This document shows, one piece after another, positions 54,711 to 64,000 of a stretch of DNA of 64,000 bases. The translations under genes were made by a program, and so were the position numbers. How positions within the stretch are numbered: the stretch's first letter is position 1; each line of letters opens with the position of its first letter. The notes under the pieces were generated by a model. That model was not told the origin of the DNA and ran no database searches. It saw nothing but the letters and a program-made list of their open reading frames with translations. Source of the DNA: Quillaja saponaria (Eukaryota; Streptophyta; Magnoliopsida; Fabales; Quillajaceae); assembly GCA_029379385.1 (NCBI GenBank), contig CM055607.1, forward strand, positions 3,844,001 to 3,908,000, read 5' to 3'.

Positions 54711-57700
54711 ATGAGTGAGGTATTTGAAGGATATGAACGCCAGTACTGTGAGCTCTCTGCGAATCTTTCGAGAAAGTGTACAGCAGCTGTTGCTCTTAAT
54801 GGAGGTGATTGAAGATCCATATTTAGTTTTGCAATTAGTGTAATTCTGTGATTGACGCTTGCACATTTTACCTTAGGTTCATTTTCTGTGTTTGTAATTC
54901 TAATTTCTTTTGTGTTTAGTAAATTATAATTCTGTATTTGGTTAACTCTGTCACTCTTATTTGGAGTTCTTTTCCTTGGAGATGGAAAGAAAGAAAAAGG
55001 GGAGTAGGGAATCAAATAAATTTTCTAGCTTTTTAATCTGGCACAAAACATATGGCATGCTGAATTTTTTGTGCCAGAGCAAGACCTCCTTTATCTTTCT
55101 TTTCTTGATGAAGTAAATGAAATCGGTATACTTCAATTTGTATATCTTGGCTGGTATTATGTTTGTGGGAAAAGTTTTCAGTTATAGACTGTTTTGTTCT
55201 TTTTTCTGAGATGTGAATCCCTGCATTTTAACCGTCAATTAATTGTAGTCATAGTACAGAAAGCCAGTTAGAATCTGGGTGATTATGTACGAAGAGGTCA
55301 GTTTTAAAGTTGGAATAATATACACTCATAATCTATAGTTTCCTTTTCTTTCTCTCTGTTTTAACTGTTTTGACTAAAACAAGTTCAGTAAGTACCAGCT
55401 TATAACTAGTTCTGAATATCATGTTTATCTTAAGCATGTCTGAACTAGTTTACAAGATTAGGGAATACCTCTTAAGTTTTGTCAAAACAACAGTTTTTTG
55501 TCTAGCTGGTTTTTTGGGGAATAAAATTGATAGTGGTTACTGACTTACTGGCACCAAAAGCCAGGTAATCTTAAATTAAAGGGTTTATAATGGATCAAAT
55601 GAAACTATAAGGTTATTAAAAAATGGACTTGGTTAATTCTATTTATTTCTGACTGATCTATGTAGTGTTAAGATCTCATTTTTCAGTTTTCGAATGCTAA
55701 GATAGTGATTCATCGAATGTTACAGCACATAGTGCCTTTTAGTTGGAAGGGGTGAGGGATTATAATAATGTGAAGCTATAGTAGATGAACTCTTAAGACT
55801 TGTGTTTACTTGAAAAGGGACTTGTTCAGAGTTCAATGGACTTTACATCTTTTTGAATGTCTTAGCTTCACTTTTTTATCCTTTTCAGGTAATAAGCAAT
55901 GAGAACTGCTGAATCACTTATTATACAATCTGGGATATTTCTTAGTCTATTATTTTCCTCTTTCTCTTTTGCTTTTAAATTAGTTTTTCACATTATGCCG
56001 TTGTAAATTTTCATGAAACCACTGATAGCATATTATGTAATGTCTTCTCAATCTGCAGAGCAAAAAAAGCAAAGAGTTTCTGAAATAAAGACTGGAATTG
56101 ATGAATCAGAAGCATTGGTACCTTTTTCTTATATTATTTTGTTGGGATTCTTTTTTTTGCTAATTTCTGTTCTACTCTTGGTTCTGAATACTGTGTTACT
56201 GGTGACTTGTAGATTCGAAAAATGGACCTTGAAGCAAGAAGTTTGCAGCCTAATGTTAAAGCAGTGCTTCTTGCTAAATTGAGGGAATATAAGTCAGACC
56301 TGAACAATCTGAAAAGTGAAGTTAAAAGAATTGTATCTGGAAATTTAAATCTATCTGCCAGGGATGAGTTGTTGGAATCAGGCATGGCAGATGCTCTAAC
56401 GGTATGGTTCATTTTAATCCTGTCATACTTATTCTTTTGACGTGTCATGGTAATTCAGCGTCCAAGGAGATGAGTAAATATATGATTTGACCCGATCGTG
56501 GAACGTTCTGGGACGTGGAATGGGGATGGGGACAAGGACAAGGTACACTACCTAGCTAAAAATATGGTGTGATGGGGTAGGCTTAGTTGGTTCGTTATTT
56601 TAGGTCGTGGTACGTTTGAAGTATTTATTTGGATCGCTCTACTGACTAATTTACTTGAACACATAAGATTTAGTTCATCTTATAAGAAAGGTAATGCCTA
56701 CAAATTATATAGATACATACACAAGTATAGAAAGGCATAAGTAAAACACAAATCTGATATAAGCAGAAGTCTTAACATTCTTTCTCATTTTTTACGTAGA
56801 AAATTTCATGATTTTGGGTCTCCACTTTTGGTGATCTGGAACGTGAACCACAGTGTGAAAAAGTCCCCCAATCCCGGAACAAGTTCTCAGAACGCAAAAC
56901 GTAGGGGATCAAGAATCTCGGTAACTAATTTGGCCAGTTTTCTGGTTTGGATTAGCATTCAATGATGACATTACTCTTCACACTCTAAGTCGTTCCTTAT
57001 GGAAAGATTTTCTTTATCATTCATGGTGGGTGAGCAAGCAGTCCGGTCGGATCAGTTTTGGTTATTTGACCAACCAACCCGACCAAGTTAGGTATACAAA
57101 AATGCCATCAAACTCACCAACAGATCATTTCGGTTTTCTAGAATTATCAACCGTCTAAAAATATCATAATTGTCAGTTGGTCTCAACAGTGAACAGCTGA
57201 TAAAGAGAGAAAACACAATGGAATAGAGTTTTTCCCTGTGAATAACTTTTGAAAAATGAAATCCAAATCCAGGTATGAAATTTAGAAACTTACAGTATAT
57301 ACATAACATAATTTTTGAGGAGAAAAAAAAACTAAAATTCAACAATTGTCTCAGATTCAAAAAGAAAAAAAACGTAATTGTACTTTTTGTCAAATCATTA
57401 CCCAACACATATAGAAGTTATGGAGGTGGGTGAGGTGGCCAGTAGTTGATGGAGGCTCTTGATCTGAAACTATGGTTCTTTTGTGGCTTTGTGTAAGCTG
57501 CCTTACGCATAGTGGCAAATCCTATGCATGATTTGGCGACCGAAGTATTTGTTAACGTCCAACTTTATATCCACTAAGAATTGAGATGTGGGTTGCTCGT
57601 GCTCATTCAGATAGGTCTTGAAAAACTAAGAAGGAAATGGATCGATCTTTAGAATCTGAGAAGGAGATGAATCTGTCTTGATAAACTGAGGAGGAGAAGC

Positions 57701-59067
57701 TTCCTTTTGACTTGAGAATGTCTCATTGCCTGATATAAGTGATGCAAATTAGAGAGTTGTGAAAGCAGAGAGGAGTTTGAGTGTTTGACGTAGATTGAGA
57801 GGCTGGATACTAAGGGAAGTAGGAGATATGGTTTGACAGGGAGTTGTTTTGGTGTAGACGAGGTCTATCAAGACCATGCTCAACACCACTTATTAACAAA
57901 ATGTGCCTATCTAATTAGCATAACGGTTGGGTCAGTTGAAAATTTCAAATGCAACCGAAATAATAACTGATCTGATTTTTCAAACATATATTCAACCGAA
58001 AACAATCGGTTATTTTCAGTTTAGGTTTTTATGAGTTGGGTTGGGTCGGTGTTTTGGTTTATGTCGGTTTTATGCTCACGCCTAGCTGGAAGAATGCTTT
58101 ACAGATGCAATCATATTTATCCTGTTTGCTTCATGTTTATTAAACATATTACTAACAGAAGGATATCAAGCATTTAAAATGGTTGTTTTGGGGTTTGTTT
58201 TATCTTGCTTCCTATTGTGATAAATGGGGGTTTAGTGTCCTATTTTCTGGATTGGATTATGGGTGCTCAGACTTGGCGTACATTCTGTATGACTAGTTGT
58301 GTTCTTTATGGTACAAAATAACTCACTGTTTCTCAATTCTTATCCCTTTTCCTTAAATTGCACAACCATATTTGACATCTGTTATTGATGTGAATGCAAT
58401 AGGCATCGGCTGACCAGAGAGGAAGATTAATGATGTCAACTGAGAGATTGAGCAAGTCTGGTGACAGAATTAAGGAAAGTAGGAGAACCATGCTGGAAAC
58501 AGAAGAACTTGGTGTTTCAATTCTTCAAGATTTGCATTCACAGCGCCAGTCTCTGTTGCATGCAAATAACACGGTAACTCGTAAAGATAGTTTTACTTTA
58601 TGTACTTCTGCTATTGTACTGCAAGAAGGTTGCTTTTATAGGCAATAAACTCACCATTTATAATAATAATAGACACATAATTTGAATGCAGTAATTAGAA
58701 ATATACTAATACGCAAAAGAGGCTCTCTCTGCGTGTGTGGTATAAATATTCATACTCTCTGAACCACATATTGTTTCAAATCCATGCTTTCAAAATTGAA
58801 AGTTTCCCCTGAGCTATGTTAAATTTTCTGAAAGTAAGCCTCTGTGATTGTTGACTAATTAATCCTAGCTAAAATTTTATGCCTTTTTATTTTCTGGTGG
58901 TTATTCTCCTCTTTCAGCTTCATGGAGTGGATGACAATATAGGTAAGAGCAAGAGAATTTTGACTTCCATGGCGAGGAGGATGAACAAGAACAAGTGGAT
59001 TGTTGGCTGTATTATCTTGGTTTTTGTTGTAGCTATCATCTTGATTCTGTACTTTAAACTTAAATAG
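54711..59067 (+). CDS. VTI1-type Qb-SNARE (VTI11/VTI12-like)
   Basis: Five coding exons, 54711-54804, 56059-56117, 56213-56401, 58403-58573 and 58918-59067, encode 220 residues with all phases consistent. The N-terminus MSEVFEGYERQYCELSANL and the following helices form the Habc-like V-SNARE N-domain. The Qb SNARE motif (about 125-190) includes RLSKSGDRIKESRRTMLETE and ends in a basic RRMNKNKW just before the C-terminal transmembrane anchor (IVGCIILVFVVAIILILYF). Length and sequence match plant VTI11/VTI12, which act in trans-Golgi to vacuole trafficking with SYP and VAMP partners; VTI11 loss in Arabidopsis disturbs shoot gravitropism. Start chosen at the first ATG that begins the conserved MSEVFEGYE. 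Intron 3 is 2.0 kb and holds a repeat-derived segment. Confidence 0.94.
57026..58086. mobile_element. probable non-autonomous transposon remnant in intron 3 of the VTI1 gene
   Basis: Left GTGGGTGAGCA followed by GTCCGGTCGG, and right GTCGGTTTTATGCTCACGCC, form short inverted ends (G(T/C)GTGAGCA). Subterminal stretches are full of GGTCGG, AACCGAAA and CCGACC motifs, as seen at the ends of dispersed plant elements. The interior has no usable open frame. Exact ends and family are uncertain. Confidence 0.4.
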
Positions 59068-60448
59068 CCAATACTGGCTCACTTGTTAGCTCGGAATGGA
59101 GTCAAGAAACATGGCATGCTTTCTCTCGTTTCTTTTTCTGAATCTGCCATGAGTGATAAGATTCTGAATTCTGCAATCGTGGTGAATGTCATGCTTCGTT
59201 CTTTGTTGAGTGGATAATGTTCCTCTTACCTTATTTTCTTCTTCTTCATGTATTGGAATATTTATTCGTTTCTAATTGCTGAGTAAATATTGCACTAATT
59301 CCACTTATATTGAAGTACAGTCCTATTTTCTTTCTCTAACTTCCATTTTGCAATGCTCATTCTTGCTTTGTTGGTAAGATAATCTATCTTAGAGGACATG
59401 ATTTGAAGGTTAAGATTGGTTGGTTATGTTCCCAATACAACTTCCAGTAATAGGTAAGGATGATTTTACAAAAACAACGGAAGATGTAGAACTATTATTC
59501 TTCTCTCACATCGTAAAAGTAAGGATGGTATGACTAGACTGTCATTTTGTTAGGAAGATTGTTTGAGATGTATACATAGTGAAATTTTGTCTGTCCTTGC
59601 AATTAATTTTATTGTTTCAAGCAAGGTTCTTGTTCTGTCTGTTGGTTATCTGATAAAAAACAACAGTACAAAATAGCAAACTGCATTGGGCTATTAGTTG
59701 TTTGTTTGAGCTGTTTGCTGAGTGATTTTTTTTTCTTTTTACTGTTATAAGTTAACCTGACATTGAAGCGTAGCGTAGCATGTAAGTTAACTATATTTTT
59801 AATTGTACTTGGGTTTATTTCAATGTCCTAATATGTTGAAAGTTTGTAATGGAAGTTTTCCAGAAAGGTGTGGTTGTCCCCCTAACAACGACAAAATGAG
59901 AGGAGATTAAATGATTTTGTCCTGTTGGTTTTAAGGGCAAGGATGTTGTATGATGTTCGTAATTGAACTTCTGAACCGGGCAGGTTCAACACTGCAAGTC
60001 TTCACCAAATTTGGAAGTCCTCATTAGAGTTCAAAGTGTCAAATATGCTGTACCAAAAAAAAATAAAGTGTCACATATGCTGGCTAGATTCAATACTAAA
60101 TAAGGCGGGACTCGGTGCACGGCTTTTTCTCAGTAAGAGAGAGGCATGCCAATAATGATGGTGGATTGACGGGGCTAACTCCTCCATTAGAATAGGTTAT
60201 TGCGCATGTAGCAAAAAAGTTATAAACCCACCTTTACTATTAGTAGGTTCTTGTACACGGAGTAAAAAATTTCGTGCGTGGATACATATTAGCTCGAGAA
60301 ACTTAAGAACTGCACATATACAGTTCGAGGAGCAAATGCTTAGTTAAAAAGGGATTGATTTTGGATTCAATTGGTAATGGGACACATATAGCAGGAATTG
60401 GATGTCAGCTGAATAAAGAAATTTAGGATCTTGATGATAACAAGAAAT
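59068..60448. other. VTI1 3' UTR and intergenic spacer
   Basis: The first few hundred bases are probable 3' UTR. The rest has no open frame of interest and no recognised repeat. It ends at the tRNA gene. Confidence 0.5.
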
Positions 60449-60521
60449 GGGGATGTAGCTCAAATGGTAGAGCGCTCGCTTTGCATGCGAGAGGCACGGG
60501 GTTCGATCCCCCGCATCTCCA
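60449..60521 (+). tRNA. tRNA-Ala (anticodon TGC)
   Basis: 73 nt with no intron. Acceptor stem GGGGATG pairs with CATCTCC (one G-T pair). D stem GCTC/GAGC, anticodon stem CTCGC/GCGAG around the loop TTTGCAT giving anticodon TGC, T stem CGGGG/CCCCG around TTCGATC. Discriminator base A. A-box (TAGCTCAAATGG) and B-box (GGTTCGATCCC) are intact, and a run of T residues follows directly as the RNA polymerase III terminator. It decodes GCA and probably other GCN codons. Confidence 0.97.
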
Positions 60522-60535
60522 ATTTTTTTTTTTCT
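60522..60535 (+). terminator. RNA polymerase III terminator of the tRNA gene
   Basis: An uninterrupted run of T starts within two bases of the tRNA 3' end. Confidence 0.8.
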
Positions 60536-60710
60536 TTTTTTTGTTGATTTTGCGGATTGTTTGTTTTCTGTTTTATGGGTGTTAAACAAGATATAAAAAC
60601 GAGAAGGAAAAAAGGTAAATGAAGTTTATATGTTGCATATTATTCCCTATTTTGATAGTGAAAAGGTCCAGAAATTTGCACATCTGGAGTAAAAACATTC
60701 TGTGATCGAG

Positions 60711-60723
60711 AAAACACATGCCA
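60711..60723. repeat. target-site duplication, left copy
   Basis: AAAACACATGCCA. The identical 13 bases occur at 63538-63550, right after the A-rich tail of the LINE. Confidence 0.85.
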
Positions 60724-63537
60724 ACTTATTCACAGAAGATAGTGTTCTTGACTTGCTGGATAATTTGATCCATAAATGTATCTCCGAATAAGAAAATATG
60801 TCTCTCAAATCCATTGCTACACATAAGAAATATTCAGCCTTTAAAGGCTATGAACCCTCTGAAGTGCCCTGGTCCTGATGGGATGTCTGCTATCTTTTCC
60901 AAAGAATATTAGTAGGTGATAAGTCCACAGGTGGTAGCTGCAGTGCAGAGTTTCTTCAAGGAGGAATGTTATTGAAAAAACTAAACTACACTTTCATTGC
61001 ACTGTTCAAAGATGAATGGAGCTAAGAATTTCAATCAATTCCCTAAGATAAGTCTTTGCAATGTTAGTTACAAGATTATCTCAAATGAGACCATTGTTGG
61101 ACAAGTTTATATCTCTATTTGAATCGGTCTTCGTTCATGGGAGATGAATTGCAGAGAATTCACTAATGGCTCAAGAGATAATTCACTCTTTCAAAAGAAA
61201 GAAGGGTAAAGGAGGCTTGGTGTGCTTGAAGCTGGCTATGCAGAAAGTTTATGATGGAATTAACTGGAGATTCATTATAAAAATTCTTGATTTACTAGGC
61301 TTCTACAAGGAAATTGTGAATTGGATATTAGAGTGTATTACAACTCCTTTCTCTTTGATGATAAATGGCAGCCCATGTCGAATATTTAATACTTCCAGAG
61401 GAATAAGGCAAGGAGACCCTATATCCCCTTACATATTTATTCTAGAATTTGAGGTATTATCAAGATTACTTACCAGAGCTGAACAACAAGGGAGCATACA
61501 TGGTATTAAAATAGCAAGAACTGCTGAACCATGTTCACACCTGATGTTTGCTGATGAGTACTCAATGATATTTTGTAGAGCCAGACCATTCACAAAATTC
61601 TGAATGATTATGAAAGTTGGCCAGGACAGAGTGAATAAGGATAAATTTGGACTCTTTGTGTCCAACAATTCTGAGCCTAGCAAGATGGCAGCTGTGGTGA
61701 ATTGGATATAAAGAAGCTGAAAAAGGATGTAAGGTATCTAGGCAATCCCTCAATTCCTTTCAGAAAGAAGGAAAAGAAATTTTGAGTTGCTAAAGGAAAG
61801 AGTTCAACAAAGACTTATTTCAGGATTGAAATGTAATTGCCCTCTTGGGTGGGAAAGACAACTCTTGTCAAAACTATCATACAAGCCATGACATCCCTAC
61901 TAAGAAACCAAACTCAATATGTGATGATTTGGACAGCTTGAGAAGGAGACTTTGGAGGAATGTGGATAAAACAAAAAGTATTTTCTGGCAATCAAATCAT
62001 GGACTCATTATGCCAACCTAAACAGTCAGGAAGTTTGGGTTTTAGGGGAGCTGAGGATATGAACAAAACTCTTTTCTGTCAAAATGAATTTGATGGTGGC
62101 CACTGAAAAAAAAACCATGGATTAAAGTCCTCCTTGCGAAGTATGTCAAAGATGGGGACAGTTTTGATCTAAAAAGAAGTTTAGGGGATGCAAAAGTCTG
62201 GAAGGACATTGTGTCTGGTAAGAACACTATTGGAAAAGGAGCTTGCTTTTTAACAGGTGATGGGACCAGTGCTAGAGTTTGGAAGGATCCGTGAATTCCG
62301 GGAATGAATCAGTACAAACCAACAGCAGCAAATCTAGAATTGATACAAGAGGATCTAAGAATGGTCAACCTTTTTCTCACAAACACAAGATGCTGGAATA
62401 TGGAACTTATCCAACAGTTATTCACTGCAAATACAGTCAGTTGCACCACTCAAATAGTTTTGGGAGCCTCTGGGAGCAAGGTCATTTGGACTCATGATAG
62501 AAAATGTAATTTCTCTATAAAGGCTGCTTAGTGGCGTGATCAACAGTCAAGGTTCTTTCCTCCTAATCAAGTGTGGAAGGCCTAGTGGAAAACTAAAATT
62601 CATGATAGACTCAAGATGCTCCTTTGGAGGATAGTTCGTACAAAGCTGGAACAACATTTCCGTATCAATTCTTTTGAGTGCCTATTTTTCCATGAAGCAG
62701 ATGAGGATAGTTTACATATTTTCAACAACTGCTCTTGTACAAATAGAATGTTTCTTGGAAAGTGGGGTTTTAGATCAAGAAGCTTTGTAGTCGTCTGTAC
62801 AAGATTGGATCATGTTCATTACTTAGCCAGAGTGTACGGGGAAGCCTTGATAAGGAGGAGTTTACCCTTTATGCATCAGTGGTATGTGAGGAAATTTGGA
62901 AGCAAAGAAACCTCAGATATCATAAAAAGAATGGTACTCCCAACTCTACAGCAAAACTAGCATGGAAAATCCAAATCAGGGTGGAGGAATTCTTAATGGT
63001 TGTTAAATGACCAGAAAGAAAAACCTCCGTATGAAAAGGTGTCTAGGACTTGGAGTAACCCTCAAAGATAAATATAGATGCTGCAATTGGGAGTGAAAAT
63101 GCTGGTATAAGTGTCATTGTCAGAAACCACCTTGGAATACTAAAGCATGTACAACAATTTTTGTTGTTCAAACAGCTGGAGGTGGCAAAGGCTAAAGCAC
63201 TAGTATGGGCATTGGACATTGCAAGAATCAAGGGTGGAACGGAGTTGAATTCGAAGTGATACAAAAGAGATTGTTGAACTTATGAATGGAAAGCAAGATG
63301 GAAGGAATTCCATGGCGCTATTTAGTCTAGTCAAGGATGGCTTAGAATCTCGGGGCCAATGTCTTGCAGGTCTTGTCCTCTTGAGGCCAATATGGCAGCA
63401 CATGCTCTGTGTAAATGTTCACTTAATATCTTGTATAGGGGCTCTGATCTCATTGAAGTCATCCCTGTCTCTGTTTTTCTTATAGGTTACAGTTTATCAA
63501 TATAAAGTCTTCTCTTAGCAAAAAAAGAAAGAAAAAA
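60724..63537 (+). mobile_element. 5'-truncated LINE (L1-type non-LTR retrotransposon), decayed
   Basis: Plus-strand pieces in the order of a plant L1 second ORF. An N-terminal reverse transcriptase block reads PLKCPGPDGMSA (about 60865-60900). The reverse transcriptase core is open at 61166-61603 (LAMQKVYDGINW, GIRQGDPISPYIF, then LMFADEYSMIF where FADD is expected, so the second catalytic Asp is Glu). A zf-RVT-like segment follows (62616-62900), then an RNase H-like tail (about 63060-63470). The frame is broken by many stops. The 3' end is an A-rich tail (63520-63540), and the insertion is bounded by a perfect 13-bp target-site duplication. Endonuclease and ORF1 are absent, as expected from 5' truncation at integration. 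Confidence 0.9.
61166..61603 (+). pseudogene. LINE reverse transcriptase core fragment
   Basis: A 145-codon open frame covering the palm of an L1-type reverse transcriptase. RQGDPISPYIFIL is intact, while the FADD box reads FADE. Stops before and after the frame exclude a functional protein. Confidence 0.8.
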
Positions 63538-63550
63538 AAAACACATGCCA
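63538..63550. repeat. target-site duplication, right copy
   Basis: AAAACACATGCCA, identical to 60711-60723; the A-rich tail runs into its first bases. Confidence 0.85.
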
Positions 63551-63742
63551 CGTAGAAATAACTGAACATTGTGAAGTTTCTGGTTCGTTTTTGTATCTGT
63601 TGCTCTAAGGATAACTTAAAATAGTGTTCACAATAAAGGTCATTCTTAGGAAAGGAATTGGAATTCCCTGCAAACTGAAAAGAAAAAAAAAAAGAAGCAG
63701 TAATACAACTTGAAACATAAGCATATTCAAAAAGAAGGAAAG

Positions 63743-64000
63743 CTAGACTGAAATCTTGAGCTTGCCCCTCTTGAAATCACTATAATCTGCTAATAATCTA
63801 CCATTTAATTCATGCTTCATGTCCTCCCACAAGGATTTGAATACCTGTTATCAACAGTTTTCCTCACAAAATCAGTCACTACATGATTTGTGTGTGTTAA
63901 TTGCAAGAAAATAAAATAGGAAGTAGCTAAGGATGATCTAACCGACTCAAAGCTGGTCAGCAAGACATTTCCGGGAAGCAAATCCAGCTCTGGAGGAACA
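63743..64000 (-). CDS. C-terminal exons of an unrecognised gene (runs off the right edge)
   Basis: On the minus strand an open segment 64000-63943 (reading PPELDLLPGNVLLTSFES) ends at a GTTAGA donor and joins in phase 0 to 63844-63743 after the acceptor GATAACAG. The last exon reads VFKSLWEDMKHELNGRLLAD and ends ...KRGKLKISV, stop TAG 63743-63745. The two pieces read as ordinary soluble protein with no stop, and the splice signals fit. The family was not recognised. The start and most of the gene lie outside the window. An AT-rich 3' UTR would occupy about 63560-63742. Confidence 0.5.

Overview
The window is nuclear DNA of a flowering plant, most likely a core eudicot. The evidence is split genes with short exons and AT-rich GT-AG introns, plant-specific families (WRKY, AP2/ERF, early nodulin-like phytocyanin, SnRK1, PPR), a nuclear tRNA gene, MITEs, LTR and LINE retroelements, and a decayed endogenous pararetrovirus. 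There are no operons or bacterial signals. The species cannot be named from the sequence.

Layout. 1-5200: non-coding, with a GAGCCGAGCT-rich dispersed repeat and a three-copy tandem repeat. 5297-6695 (+): GPI-anchored early nodulin-like protein. 7958-12370 (+): group I WRKY factor with a GC-AG intron. 14036-20240 (+): CDK-like kinase with an N-myristoylation signal and MITEs in its introns. 22300-26319 (-): DUF1336/EDR2-C protein carrying three single-base reading-frame breaks. 29600-35400: nested mobile-element block, with a pararetrovirus remnant lying inside one LTR of a miniature copia-type element. 38633-45660 (+): SnRK1 catalytic subunit with a one-base insertion just after the kinase domain. 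46987-48180 (-): ERN1/RAP2.11-type ERF. 52790-54100 (-): PPR pseudogene. 54711-59067 (+): VTI1-type Qb-SNARE. 60449-60521: tRNA-Ala(TGC). 60724-63537: 5'-truncated LINE bounded by a 13-bp target-site duplication. 63743-64000 (-): last exons of an unrecognised gene.

The genes have unrelated jobs: sugar/energy signalling (SnRK1), transcription (WRKY, ERF), vesicle fusion (VTI1), lipid-binding-type DUF1336 and the cell surface (ENODL). From memory, the series CDC2C-like kinase, DUF1336, SnRK1 alpha, VTI11, EMB2744-like PPR matches Arabidopsis locus numbers close together on chromosome 5 (about At5g39420 to At5g39680), so the window looks like a conserved ancestral block.

The points most worth checking are the isolated single-base indels in two otherwise well-preserved genes (residual assembly errors or real gene loss) and the nested pararetrovirus/LTR structure.
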